Below, in pieces: positions 8,352 through 18,544 of a DNA stretch of 64,000 nt; within the stretch, counting starts at the first letter, position 1; every line of letters starts with the position of its first letter. The notes beneath the pieces were generated by a model. It was not told the origin of the DNA, ran no database searches, and saw only the letters and a list, made by a program, of their open reading frames with translations. The position numbers and the translations under genes are program-made. Source of the DNA: Paenibacillus pini JCM 16418 (lineage in GTDB: Bacteria > Bacillota > Bacilli > Paenibacillales > Paenibacillaceae); assembly GCF_000576305.1 (NCBI RefSeq), contig NZ_BAVZ01000017.1, forward strand, positions 28,184 through 92,183, given 5' to 3'.

Positions 8352-9280
8352 ATTAACAATTCTAATTCCCCCGCCACAGACAACATTATATTATTTCCAA
8401 AGACTTTGGACTTCTACCAAATTCAGCTGACGGTTATGCTGGAAAATGAACGGTACGGGGAAGCAATGAAACTCCTTCGTTTTTTACTTCAATGCCAAGG
8501 ACAGGACGAACGGCATTATGAAGAATGGAGGGCTCTTCTGGAATGGATGGAAGCAGCCTTTCCCCAGTATATAGCGGGAAGTAATAACGATGAAGAAATG
8601 GACTTGCACGGAGATCATGAACCGGACGAAGAAGATATGAAACGTCGTAATGCACAGTCCAAACTAACGAAAGATCCTGAATATGCAGACCGATTACTTA
8701 AGACCGTGATGGATGAACCTTTAACAGAGCAAACAATGCTTGCATTAGAGCAACTTTCATATATGGAAGGCTCTGCTATAGATCAGGCTCTGGCTGAATG
8801 GTTACAGCATAATGAGCTTCATCCTTTGCTGCAGTTCAGAACTCTTCAAACCTTGCGGAAAAGAGGGATGGGAGCATCGTCAATCTCACGCGCGGACAGG
8901 AACATGTAAGCATTGAAATCGACTCCGTGCCCTTATTGCCTGAAGATTTTCCAATCCAGATGACCAAAATAACAGAACGTGTTGCTGGTCAGACAGAAGT
9001 CCAGGAACCCACGTTGTATTATTTTGCCCAAGAATTGTGGTCGCAATTTATTATGGCCATTTTCGGAACCCATGACTATTTATCGATTCTGGATGAAGAT
9101 GATGCGACGATCGATATATGGGCAGCAGCGCTTCATCAGATGGTTACAGAGAGTCTGACGGGTAGCCGGAATGAAGAAGAATCCCGCGCTATGTATGGAA
9201 TTACAGATACGATGAGATTTCGTTTTGAACAGGCATATCGGACAATGAAACAATTCGTTGCAGCGGGTATGCATGAATAG
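8352..9280 (+). CDS. ysoA: YsoA-like helical-repeat protein (frameshifted)
   Basis: Two frames (to 8909, and from about 8870 to 9280) join into one 309-residue protein if one G is restored in GGG at 8865-8867; the junction then reads RKRGDGSIVNLT. The N-terminal half looks like tetratricopeptide-type helices (LENERYGEAMKLLRFLL), then an acidic linker. Position directly before tig matches ysoA of B. subtilis. Function is unknown. The start is unusual. The coding frame extends upstream of TTG 8406 as far as ATT 8352, which sits 7 bases after AAAGGAGGG. Either ATT initiates, or a lost G hides a TTG (TTGAAC). Treat the start as unresolved. Confidence 0.65.
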
Positions 9281-9287
9281 CAGAATT

Positions 9288-9301
9288 GGGAAACGTTTCC
9301 C
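9288..9301. promoter_or_regulatory. 14-base perfect palindrome upstream of the tig promoter
   Basis: GGGAAACGTTTCCC is fully symmetric and ends 23 bases before the tig -35. It matches a catabolite-response element only in its centre. It may be an operator of unknown owner. A second small hairpin (AAGGG TTG CCCTT, 9313-9326) overlaps the -35. Confidence 0.45.
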
Positions 9302-9324
9302 TTAAGTCCTGCCAAGGGTTGCCC

Positions 9325-9353
9325 TTGAAAAACAATCTAATGTTGTTTATACT
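9325..9353 (+). promoter_or_regulatory. sigma-A promoter of tig
   Basis: TTGAAA (9325-9330), 17 bases, TATACT (9348-9353). The spacing is ideal and GGAGGGG follows before the ATG at 9413. Confidence 0.85.
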
Positions 9354-9412
9354 ATAATGGTTATTCTATGCGCGTTAATAAGTGAAGATATTTTTGGAGG
9401 GGAAAGCATAAA

Positions 9413-10753
9413 ATGAAAGCAACTTGGGAAAAAATAGAGAAGAACCTTGGCGTTCTTGAAGTAGAAGTAGAAGCAGATCGTGTAGCTTCTGCACTTGATA
9501 AGGCTTACAATAAAGTTGTTAAAAAAGCAAACGTACCTGGATTCCGTAAAGGTAAAGTTCCACGTCCAATTTTTGAAGCTCGTTACGGTGTGGAAAGTTT
9601 GTATCAAGATGCAATTGATATCTTGCTACCTGAAGTTTACACAGAAGCTGTTAATGAAACAGATATCTTCCCGGTAGATCGTCCGGAAGTTGATATTGAG
9701 CAATTCGCAAAAGGCGAAACTTTTAAATTCAAAGCTAAAGTAACCGTTAAACCAGAAGTTACTTTGGGTGATTACAAAGGCGTCGAAGTAGAAGTTGCTA
9801 AAGTTGAAGTTAGCGAAGATGAGCTTACTGAGGAACTGAAGCGTCTGCAAGAGCGTCACGCTGAACTTGCTGTTATCGAAGAAGGAGCAGCTGCTTCTGG
9901 AGATATCGCAGTTATCGACTTCGACGGATCCGTAGACGGTGTACCTTTTGAAGGTGGACAAGCTGAGCGTTATTCTTTGGAACTAGGAAGTAACACATTT
10001 ATTCCAGGTTTCGAAGAGCAAGTGATTGGTCTTTCCACAGGTGATTTCAAGGATGTTGAAGTAACATTCCCTGAGAGCTATCATGCAGAAGAGCTTGCTG
10101 GTAAACTTGCAGTGTTCAAAGTGAAAGTGCATGAAATCAAACGTAAGCAACTTCCTGAACTTGATGATGAGTTTGCTAAAGACGTTAGTGAGTTCGAAAC
10201 TCTTGCTGAATACAAAGAAGACTTGAAAAAAGAACTTCTAGTTCGCAAAGAGCAAGAAGCTAAGGGCGTTAAAGAAGGCAAAGTCGTTGACAAAGTGTCC
10301 GAAAATGCTGAAGTTGAAATTCCACAAGCCATGGTTGACAGTGAAATTGAAAACATGATGCGTGATTTCGACAATCGTCTTCGTAACCAAGGTATGAATC
10401 TTGAAATGTTCCTGAGCTTCTCTGGTCAAACGACTGGCGAACTTCAAGAGCAAATGAAGGATGATGCTCAGAAGCGTGTTCGCAATAACTTGGTTCTTGA
10501 GCAAATTGCTAAAGAAGAGAACATCGAAGTTACTGAAGAAGACATCAACAAAGAACTCGAAACAATGGCTGATTCCTACAAACGTTCTGTTGAAGAAATC
10601 CGTAATCTTTTGACTTCTAACGGATCGATTGGAAGCTTACGTGAAGAAGTATCTTTGCGCAAAACCATCGAATTGTTGCTTGAAAACAGTAAAGAAGTAG
10701 AAGTTGCTGAAAGCACTGAAGAAGCTGCTGAAGACAACAAGGAAGATAAGTAA
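9413..10753 (+). CDS. tig: trigger factor, ribosome-bound chaperone and peptidyl-prolyl isomerase
   Basis: 446 residues with the three trigger-factor domains. The ribosome-binding domain holds the signature GFRKGKVPR at about 42-50. The FKBP-type isomerase domain spans about 160-245 (GDIAVIDFDGSVDGVPFEGG, LGSNTFIPGFEEQVIG). The C-terminal helical arms span about 250-430, and the tail is acidic. It catches nascent chains at the exit tunnel. It has its own promoter and terminator, so it is a single-gene unit ahead of clpP. Confidence 0.97.
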   Translation: MKATWEKIEKNLGVLEVEVEADRVASALDKAYNKVVKKANVPGFRKGKVPRPIFEARYGVESLYQDAIDILLPEVYTEAVNETDIFPVDRPEVDIEQFAKGETFKFKAKVTVKPEVTLGDYKGVEVEVAKVEVSEDELTEELKRLQERHAELAVIEEGAAASGDIAVIDFDGSVDGVPFEGGQAERYSLELGSNTFIPGFEEQVIGLSTGDFKDVEVTFPESYHAEELAGKLAVFKVKVHEIKRKQLPELDDEFAKDVSEFETLAEYKEDLKKELLVRKEQEAKGVKEGKVVDKVSENAEVEIPQAMVDSEIENMMRDFDNRLRNQGMNLEMFLSFSGQTTGELQEQMKDDAQKRVRNNLVLEQIAKEENIEVTEEDINKELETMADSYKRSVEEIRNLLTSNGSIGSLREEVSLRKTIELLLENSKEVEVAESTEEAAEDNKEDK

Positions 10754-10821
10754 TACAGTAAGAAGGAATATTCTCCAAAATAATAAGCATTCAGAAATGA
10801 TGCTAAAGAAATAATAGACAG

Positions 10822-10858
10822 ATAAGGCACGTATAATTAATTGCGTGCCTTATTTTTA
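10822..10858 (+). terminator. terminator of tig
   Basis: A 10-bp stem ATAAGGCACG/CGTGCCTTAT (10822-10831 with 10844-10853) followed by TTTTTAA. Confidence 0.9.
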
Positions 10859-10984
10859 ACTATTATTATCCATTTAATTCCTAAATGGAATATGAATTGG
10901 AGATTTTTCCTGCATACATATTAGAACAGACAGTGCTTGCGGGTTAATTTTTGAAGGTAGCTCATACACTCTAATAAGTGAAAA

Positions 10985-11013
10985 ATGACATCATGACGAG
11001 AACATGATAAAAT
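10985..11013 (+). promoter_or_regulatory. sigma-A promoter of clpP
   Basis: ATGACA (10985-10990), 17 bases, TAAAAT (11008-11013). No CtsR-type tandem GGTCAAA operator was found in the 224-base gap, which would be usual for clpP in Bacillus. Confidence 0.6.
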
Positions 11014-11081
11014 AATTCTGTAACCCGTCTGGTCACCAATTGTTGGGTTGTACATCTTTTATATAGAAAAGAGGTTGACAC

Positions 11082-11672
11082 ATGAGTCTGATTCCTATGG
11101 TTGTAGAGCAAACCAATAGAGGCGAGAGGTCTTATGATATATACTCAAGATTGTTGAAGGATCGTATCATCTTCCTCAGCAGTGCGATTGATGATGATGT
11201 GGCCAATCTTGTTATAGCTCAGTTGCTGTTTTTAGCAGCAGAAGATCCAGAGAAAGACATTCATTTGTATATTAACTCTCCAGGTGGTTCTGTAACGGCA
11301 GGGATGGGTATATTTGATACAATGCAGTTTATTAAACCAGATGTGTCCACAATTTGTGTGGGGATGGCTGCGAGTATGGGTTCCTTGCTATTGACAGCGG
11401 GTGCTCCAGGTAAACGGTATGCTTTAACGAATAGTGAAGTTATGATCCACCAACCTCTCGGTGGTGTTCAAGGTCAAGCTGCTGATATTCAAATCCACGC
11501 AAGTTGGATTATTAAAACAAGAGAAAAGCTTAATCAAATATATGTGGAACGTACTGGTCAGCCCCTTGAAAAAATTGAGCGCGACACCGATCGTGACTTT
11601 TTCATGAGTGCGGAGGAAGCGAAAGCATACGGCATTATCGACCAAGTTCTCACTTCACCGATTAAATCTTAA
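11082..11672 (+). CDS. clpP: ATP-dependent Clp protease proteolytic subunit
   Basis: 196 residues. The catalytic triad is visible: Ser98 in GMAASMGSLLL, His123 in SEVMIHQPLGG, and an Asp near 172 in ERDTDRDFFM. It forms the 14-mer chamber that works with ClpX, encoded 11 bases downstream. In B. subtilis clpP is elsewhere, so the clpP-clpX pairing here is of the kind seen in Gram-negatives. The ATG follows GAGGTTG. Confidence 0.97.
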   Translation: MSLIPMVVEQTNRGERSYDIYSRLLKDRIIFLSSAIDDDVANLVIAQLLFLAAEDPEKDIHLYINSPGGSVTAGMGIFDTMQFIKPDVSTICVGMAASMGSLLLTAGAPGKRYALTNSEVMIHQPLGGVQGQAADIQIHASWIIKTREKLNQIYVERTGQPLEKIERDTDRDFFMSAEEAKAYGIIDQVLTSPIKS

Positions 11673-11683
11673 GGGGTGGTTAG

Positions 11684-12936
11684 ATGTTTAAATTTAACGA
11701 CGAAAAAGGGCAGTTGAAGTGCTCGTTCTGCGGTAAATCACAGGAACAGGTTCGCAAGCTTGTTGCCGGACCAGGTGTTTATATATGTGACGAGTGTATT
11801 GAACTCTGCACGGAGATTGTAGAGGAAGAACTCGGACATGAAGAAGAAATTGATTTAAAAGATATTCCGAAGCCTAAAGATATTTGCGACATTCTTGATC
11901 AATACGTTATTGGTCAGGAACAAGCAAAGAAATCGCTATCTGTAGCGGTGTATAACCATTATAAGCGTATTAACACAGGCAGCAAAATTGAAGATGTAGA
12001 GCTTCAGAAGAGTAATATCCTTCTTCTTGGACCTACAGGTTCAGGTAAAACTTTGCTAGCTCAAACGATGGCTAAGATTCTTAATGTACCATTTGCGATT
12101 GCAGATGCTACATCTTTAACAGAAGCTGGTTATGTGGGTGAGGATGTTGAGAACATCTGCTTAAGCTGATCCAAGCCGCTGATTATGATGTTGAAAAAGC
12201 AGAACGCGGTATTATTTATATCGATGAAATCGATAAAGTTGCCCGTAAATCAGAGAATCCATCCATTACACGTGATGTGTCTGGTGAAGGTGTTCAACAA
12301 GCCCTTTTGAAAATTCTTGAAGGTACAGTTGCTTCCGTACCACCGCAAGGCGGACGTAAGCATCCTCATCAAGAGTTTATCCAAATCGATACAACGAACA
12401 TTTTGTTTATTTGCGGTGGTGCATTTGACGGCCTAGAGCAAATGATCAAGCGTCGGATTGGTAAGAAGGTAATTGGTTTTAACGCCAGTGGAGATCAAAA
12501 AGACCTAAAACCTGGTGAATACCTGTCAATGGTATTACCAGAGGATCTACTCAAATTTGGTCTAATTCCTGAATTTGTTGGCCGTCTTCCTGTAATTTCA
12601 ACATTGGAGCCGCTTGATGAGAAGACGCTTGTGCGTATCTTATCTGAGCCTAAGAACGCCTTGACCAAGCAGTATGTGAAACTGCTTGAAATGGACAACG
12701 TTGCGTTGAAATTCGAAGCGGAGGCACTAGAGGCGATTGCTCGTGAAGCGATTAAACGTAACACGGGTGCTCGTGGTCTTCGTGCCATTATCGAAGGAAT
12801 TATGCTCGATGTGATGTATGAAGTTCCTTCTCGTGATGATATCAAAGACTGCATCATTACTGAGCAAGTTGTTCAGGACAGAATTGTGCCTGAATTAACG
12901 GTGAAGAAAGATAATAAACAAGAAGAAAGTGCCTAA
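11684..12936 (+). CDS. clpX: Clp protease ATP-binding subunit ClpX (frameshifted)
   Basis: Reading breaks at 12157, where AACATCTGCTTAAG should be AACATCCTGCTTAAG. With that C restored the product is 417 residues and reads VENILLKLIQAADYD as in the family. The N-terminal zinc-binding domain has Cys13, Cys16, Cys35 and Cys38. Walker A GPTGSGKT lies at 116-123, and Walker B IIYIDEIDK and the pore motif lie beyond the break. ClpX unfolds tagged substrates for ClpP. As written, the frame ends in TGA soon after the break; I believe this is a lost C, not a real truncation. Confidence 0.93.
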
Positions 12937-12995
12937 GTATATTCGGTAAGGCAAGTTTCCGAATAACATGTGCTTTCGAAATTCATTGCCGGTTC

Positions 12996-13041
12996 TCCAC
13001 TTCCGCCCTTTGGCCTAAGCTTGACTGCCGGGTGGGGTGGA
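12996..13041 (+). promoter_or_regulatory. GC-rich hairpin between clpX and ispG
   Basis: TCCACTTCCGCCC (12996-13008) pairs with GGGTGGGGTGGA (13030-13041) as a 12-bp stem with one bulge and two G-T pairs. There is no T-run after it. It may be a leader element of ispG or a processing hairpin. Confidence 0.5.
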
Positions 13042-13069
13042 GTCTTGGCGTTATGGGAGAGAATAAATC

Positions 13070-14167
13070 ATGTTTTTGAGACAAGACACTAGACCTGTCA
13101 AAGTTGGTAACCTAACGATTGGCGGAAGCAATGATGTTATCATTCAAAGCATGTGTACGACAAAGACCGCTAACGTAGAAGCTACCGTTGCAGAAATTTT
13201 ACGATTAGAAGAAGCTGGATGTCAGGTGGTCCGAGTAACGGTGAATAACTTGGAGGCTGCCGAAGCTATCAAGGAAATTAAGAAACAAATCCACATTCCG
13301 TTAGTTGCGGATATTCATTTTAATTATCAATTAGCACTAAAGGCCATTGAGAATGGGATCGACAAGGTACGTATTAATCCAGGTAACATCGGTAGTCGTG
13401 ATAAGGTAGAAGCCGTTGTTAAAGCATGTAAAGAGCGCGGTATTCCAATTCGGATTGGTGTCAATGCAGGTTCGCTCGAACAGCACTTGCTAGATAAATA
13501 CGGTTACCCAACGCCTGAGGCTATGGTGGAAAGTGCACTTTATCATATTGGTATTCTAGAAGAGCTCGATTTCCATGACATTATTGTTTCGCTCAAAGCA
13601 TCTGACGTGCCTATGGCTATTGAAGCATATACGAAGGCAGCGGAAGTGATTCCATACCCACTTCACTTGGGTATAACTGAATCCGGTACGTTGTTCTCTG
13701 GTACGATCAAAAGTTCCGCAGGTATCGGAGCGTTACTGTCTTTAGGAATAGGAAGCACGTTACGTATTTCACTAAGCGCTGATCCTGTTGAAGAAATCAA
13801 AGTAGCGCGTGAGCTACTGAAGATTTACGGCTTAATTTCCAATGCGCCAACACTTGTTTCTTGTCCAACTTGTGGTCGTTTGGATATTGACTTGTTTTCA
13901 ATAGCGAATGAAGTGGAAGAGTATATCTCTAATTTGAAAGTTCCGATTAAAGTATCTGTGCTAGGCTGTGCCGTTAATGGTCCAGGTGAAGCTCGTGAGG
14001 CTGATATCGGGATTGCTGGTGGACGTGGTGAAGGATTGCTATTCCGCTACGGAGAAATGATCCGCAAAGTACCAGAGGCGGACATGGTGGAAGAATTAAA
14101 GAAAGAAATTGACCATATTGTTGAAGTGTATGAAGCGACTGGAGAAATTCCTGGACGCAAGCACTAA
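13070..14167 (+). CDS. ispG: 4-hydroxy-3-methylbut-2-enyl diphosphate synthase IspG
   Basis: 365 residues. It starts with RPVKVGNLTIGGSNDVIIQS (family signature). Iron-sulfur cysteines are in SCPTCGR and VLGCAVNGPGEA near the C-terminus. It converts methylerythritol cyclodiphosphate to HMBPP in the non-mevalonate isoprenoid pathway. Sitting between clpX and lonB is not the B. subtilis arrangement. The gene has a GGGAGAG site and its own terminator. Confidence 0.96.
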   Translation: MFLRQDTRPVKVGNLTIGGSNDVIIQSMCTTKTANVEATVAEILRLEEAGCQVVRVTVNNLEAAEAIKEIKKQIHIPLVADIHFNYQLALKAIENGIDKVRINPGNIGSRDKVEAVVKACKERGIPIRIGVNAGSLEQHLLDKYGYPTPEAMVESALYHIGILEELDFHDIIVSLKASDVPMAIEAYTKAAEVIPYPLHLGITESGTLFSGTIKSSAGIGALLSLGIGSTLRISLSADPVEEIKVARELLKIYGLISNAPTLVSCPTCGRLDIDLFSIANEVEEYISNLKVPIKVSVLGCAVNGPGEAREADIGIAGGRGEGLLFRYGEMIRKVPEADMVEELKKEIDHIVEVYEATGEIPGRKH

Positions 14168-14187
14168 TCCATTATTGTTATCTATAA

Positions 14188-14229
14188 ATAGCTGTAGTCC
14201 CCGAATTTAAGGGGTCTGCGGCTATTTTT
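14188..14229 (+). terminator. terminator of ispG
   Basis: ATAGCTGTAGTCCCC (14188-14202) pairs imperfectly with GGGGTCTGCGGCTAT (14211-14225) around an 8-base loop, then TTTTTG. Confidence 0.85.
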
Positions 14230-14342
14230 GTTCATGCCTAAGTTTAAAAATCATTCCATTTTGCGTTTATTGAAGTAGGAAAAGGCTATACTACCATGTA
14301 ATAGGCTAACAAGGCTTCTGATGAGAAATGGGAGGGTTTTCA

Positions 14343-16106
14343 ATGAACTTGGGATCAATTATGATGATGGTTAACTTTTTCTTTGCCGTGGTCATCGGTA
14401 TATATTTTTGGAACTTGCTGCGTGGGCAAAAGACAAACCGTACAGCTGTAGATCGCGAATCGCGCAAGGAGATGGATAAGCTTCGTAAACTTCGTTCTGT
14501 TTCACTTACAAAGCCGCTATCGGAGAAGACGCGTCCACAGACGCTTCAGGATATTGTTGGACAGAAGGACGGACTAAGGGCACTAAAGGCTGCTCTGTGT
14601 AGTGGTAACCCACAACATGTTATTATCTATGGCCCACCGGGGGTTGGTAAGACGGCGGCGGCACGAGTAGTGATGGGAGAAGCGAAGAAGAATCCATCAT
14701 CGCCTTTTAAAGTGGATGCCAAATTCACAGAAATTGATGCGACTACTGCTCGTTTTGATGAACGCGGTATTGCAGATCCGTTAATTGGCTCCGTTCATGA
14801 CCCTATATATCAAGGGGCTGGATCTATGGGAGTTGCGGGTATTCCACAACCCAAGCCGGGTGCTGTGACAAAGGCTCATGGTGGAATCTTATTTTTAGAT
14901 GAAATTGGTGAATTGCATCCGATCCAAATGAATAAATTGTTAAAAGTACTAGAAGATCGTAAAGTACTGCTGGAAAGTGCTTACTATAATTCAGAAGACA
15001 ATAATACGCCGGCATATGTGCATGATATTTTTCAAAATGGTTTGCCAGCGGACTTCAGGCTCGTTGGAGCAACAACACGCTCACCTCAGGAAATTCCTGC
15101 TGCGCTTCGGTCACGGTGCATGGAGATCTATTTCCGTCCATTGTTGCCAGAGGAAATTGGTCGTATCGCCGAAGATGCTATCCAGAAAATCGGACTTACT
15201 CCTTGTCCAGGAGCCGTTGACGTTGTTAAACAATATGCTACGAATGGACGCGAAGCCGTCAACATTATCCAGCTTGCTGCTGGACTTGCTTTAACAGAGA
15301 AACGCGATACGCTTGCAGCTTCTGATGTGGAATGGGTGGCTAGCAGCAGCCAGCTTCAGCCACGTCCTGACAGGAAAGTACCAGAATATCCTCAGGTAGG
15401 ATTGGTAAACGGTTTAGCAGTGTACGGACCTAATATGGGTGCATTACTTGAGATTGAAGTTACGGCGGTACCCGTTGATAAAGGGCAAGGGAAATATAAT
15501 ATAACTGGTGTCGTGGAAGAAGAGGAAATGAACGGCGGTTCTAGAACCATACGTCGGAAGAGTATGGCTAAAGGTTCAGTAGAAAATGTACTTACCGTGC
15601 TCCGTTCATTAGATGTAAATCCGGCAGACTATGATCTGCATATTAATTTCCCTGGAGGCACTCCTATTGACGGGCCGTCTGCAGGAATCGCTATGGCTAC
15701 GGCAATTGTATCGGCAATTAAGGGTATACCCGTAGATAACCTCACAGCGATGACAGGAGAAATTAGTATACACGGTAAGGTTAAACCTATTGGCGGTGTT
15801 ATTGCTAAAGTGGAAGCTGCCTTTCAGGCAGGAGCGACAACCGTGCTCATCCCCAAAGAAAACTGGCAGACATTGTTTGAAGATCTCAACGGACTACGAG
15901 TCATCCCAGTTGAATGGGTTCAGGAGGTCTTTAATCATATTTTTGGAGAAGCATGGTGTCCAGTGCCGTCTGAACAGCCGCTTGAGATTGATCTTTCGGC
16001 GGGGCTTATACCCGGGGCTGATGTTTTTCCTTCCGTTCCAAGTTCATTCCTACATGCCAAACCGGCTCGTCCTGGTCAGGTCACGGATGCGGGAACATGC
16101 GGATAG
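14343..16106 (+). CDS. lonB: Lon-like ATP-dependent protease LonB
   Basis: 587 residues. Residues 1-25 are a hydrophobic anchor (NFFFAVVIGIYFWNLL). The AAA domain has Walker A GPPGVGKT at 97-104 and FLDEIGEL. The C-terminal Lon protease domain shows the Ser of PIDGPSAGIAMATA and the Lys of HGKVKPIGGVIAKVE. This membrane-linked paralogue is active in the forespore in B. subtilis and is always next to lonA there, as here. ATG 14343 is chosen because GGGAGGG lies 7 bases before; ATG 14328 precedes that site. A -10-like TATACT occurs at 14287, without a clear -35. Confidence 0.95.
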   Translation: MNLGSIMMMVNFFFAVVIGIYFWNLLRGQKTNRTAVDRESRKEMDKLRKLRSVSLTKPLSEKTRPQTLQDIVGQKDGLRALKAALCSGNPQHVIIYGPPGVGKTAAARVVMGEAKKNPSSPFKVDAKFTEIDATTARFDERGIADPLIGSVHDPIYQGAGSMGVAGIPQPKPGAVTKAHGGILFLDEIGELHPIQMNKLLKVLEDRKVLLESAYYNSEDNNTPAYVHDIFQNGLPADFRLVGATTRSPQEIPAALRSRCMEIYFRPLLPEEIGRIAEDAIQKIGLTPCPGAVDVVKQYATNGREAVNIIQLAAGLALTEKRDTLAASDVEWVASSSQLQPRPDRKVPEYPQVGLVNGLAVYGPNMGALLEIEVTAVPVDKGQGKYNITGVVEEEEMNGGSRTIRRKSMAKGSVENVLTVLRSLDVNPADYDLHINFPGGTPIDGPSAGIAMATAIVSAIKGIPVDNLTAMTGEISIHGKVKPIGGVIAKVEAAFQAGATTVLIPKENWQTLFEDLNGLRVIPVEWVQEVFNHIFGEAWCPVPSEQPLEIDLSAGLIPGADVFPSVPSSFLHAKPARPGQVTDAGTCG

Positions 16107-16191
16107 TCTATAGGATTGGTGTTTTTTGTGAACATTTGCTAAAATGAAAAACGAATGTCATAACCTGAGAAGTGCTGGAGGTGCGAAAGCG

Positions 16192-18527
16192 ATGGGGCTT
16201 AGTAAATCTAAAGGTCGTCGTTTTCCTTTATTGCCTTTGAGAGGACTTCTAGTCTACCCGAGCATGGTGCTGCATCTCGATGTAGGCCGTGAGAAATCCG
16301 TTAAGGCTCTGGAAAAAGCGATGGTGGAAGATAATTTGATTCTTCTCTGTTCACAGTCCGAAGTGAATATAGAGGAGCCGACGCAAGAAGATATATTCCG
16401 GATTGGTACAGTAGCGAATGTCAGACAGATGCTTAAGCTTCCAAACGGTACGATTCGTGTACTGGTTGAGGGTATGGAGCGTGCTGAGATTATTCAGTAT
16501 ACGGATAATGAAGAGTACTACGAGGTTGTTGCACGCGAGCTGCCTGAAAAGGAAAGCGATGATCCGGAAGTTGATGCTCTGATGCGTACGGTACTGAGCC
16601 AGTTCGAGCACTATATTAATTTATCCAAGAAGGTTACACCCGAGACACTGGCTGCGGTGTCTGATATTGAAGAGCCAGGACGTCTGGCGGACGTGATTAC
16701 AAGTCATTTATCTTTGAAAATAAAAGATAAACAAGAGATTTTAGAGACGATAGATGTGGGCAAGCGTTTAGAGAAGCTGCTCGACATTCTGAATAATGAA
16801 CGTGAAGTGCTGGAGCTAGAGCGTAAGATTAACCAGCGTGTGAAGAAGCAAATGGAGAAGACTCAGAAAGAGTACTATCTTCGTGAACAGATGAAGGCGA
16901 TCCAGAAAGAACTTGGGGAGAAGGAAGGCCGGGCTGGCGAAGTTGAAGAACTTCGTGAGAGCATGAGCAAGCAGGAGTTTCCTGAGAAAGTTCAGGAGAA
17001 AATCGAGAAGGAAATTGATCGTCTTGAGAAAATGCCTGCAAGTTCAGCAGAAGGCGGTGTCATCCGAAATTACCTAGATTGGCTTCTTGCGCTCCCTTGG
17101 AGCAATCGGACCGAGGATGATCTGGATATCAAGAAAGCGGAAGAAATTCTAAATGAGGATCATTACAGCTAGATAAACCGAAGGAACGTGTACTGGAATA
17201 TTTGGCAGTTCAGAAACTTGTCAAGAAGATGAAGGGGCCTATTCTTTGTCTTGTGGGTCCTCCAGGTGTCGGTAAGACGTCACTTGCTCGCTCTATTGCT
17301 CGTTCATTGAATCGTAAATTTGTTCGAATTTCTTTAGGCGGCGTGAGGGATGAAGCTGAAATTCGGGGTCACCGCAGAACATATGTCGGTGCTATGCCTG
17401 GACGTATTATTCAAGGTATGAAGACGGCAGGAGCGGCGAATCCGGTATTTTTGCTAGATGAAATTGATAAAATGGCTTCTGATTTCCGTGGTGATCCTTC
17501 ATCTGCACTGCTTGAAGTTCTTGATCCGGAACAGAACAATACATTTAGTGATCATTTTATTGAGGTTCCCTTTGATCTGTCGCAGGTTATGTTCGTGACG
17601 ACAGCCAATGCGATTCATAATATTCCGCGTCCGCTTCTGGATCGGATGGAAGTGCTAAATATTCCGGGATATACGGAGCTTGAAAAACTGCAAATTGCTA
17701 AGCGCTATCTGCTACCGAAGCAGAAGCGGGAGCATGGCTTGCAGGAGGAACAGCTTCATATCGGAGAAGAGGCATTATTCAAAGTTATTCGTGAATATAC
17801 TCGTGAGTCTGGTGTGCGTAATCTAGAGCAACAGGTTGCTGCTCTCTGCCGCAAAACCGCAAGACGTATTGTTTCTGAGGAACAAGAGACTATTGAAATT
17901 GGTCCTGAGGATATCAAAGAATACCTTGGTTCAGCTAAATTCCGTCATAGTGTTGCAGATCTTGAAGATCAAATCGGCACTGTAACAGGTCTTGCCTGGA
18001 CAGAGGTTGGCGGAGAGACATTAATGATTGAGGTCACTGTTGTGCCGGGGACAGGTAAACTAATCCTTACAGGACAACTGGGTGATGTCATGAAGGAATC
18101 CGCTCAAGCTGCGTTTAGTTATACCCGTTCGAAATCGGTGGATCTTGGAATAGATTCCGATTTCCATGAAAAGAACGATATTCATATTCATATTCCAGAG
18201 GGTGCTATTCCTAAAGATGGCCCTTCAGCGGGTATTACCATTGCAACGGCACTGATTTCTGCTTTATCGAAGAAACATGTATCCAAGCACGTTGCCATGA
18301 CGGGTGAGATCACGCTACGAGGAAGAGTCCTTCCGATTGGTGGTCTCAAAGAGAAGTCACTTGCTGCGCACCGTGCGGGTTATAAAAAAATACTCCTTCC
18401 AAAAGACAACGAGCGGGATCTAAGAGATATTCCTGACAGTGTGAAGGAAGATGTGGAGTTTGTTCCGGTATCCCATATGGACCAGGTACTTAAGCATGCG
18501 CTGGTGGAGCAGACTGAAGTGCATTAG
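16192..18527 (+). CDS. lonA: ATP-dependent protease LonA (frameshifted)
   Basis: The frame stops at 17172 and resumes one frame over. Restoring a C at 17169 (ACAGCTAG to ACAGCCTAG) joins HYSLDKPKERVLEYLAVQKL and gives 778 residues, a normal Lon length. The N-terminal LAN domain starts LPLLPLRGLLVYPSMV. A coiled coil covers about 190-290 and Walker A is GPPGVGKTS just after the break. The protease domain has Ser in PKDGPSAGITIATAL and Lys in GGLKEKSLAA. It degrades damaged and short-lived regulators. The start at ATG 16192 follows GGAGGTG. Confidence 0.93.
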
Positions 18528-18544
18528 AGAGGATTATATAAATC

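Noticed and set aside
9288..9301. Catabolite response element before tig
   Set aside because: Only the central AAACGTTT matches; the outer TG..CA positions are GG and CC.
10858..11081. CtsR or CIRCE heat-shock operator before clpP
   Set aside because: No tandem GGTCAAA heptads and no TTAGCACTC-N9 inverted repeat could be found.
12150..12180. Programmed frameshifting in clpX (and the other broken genes)
   Set aside because: No slippery heptamer with a downstream pseudoknot is seen, the sites share only C/G runs, and the families are not known to use recoding.
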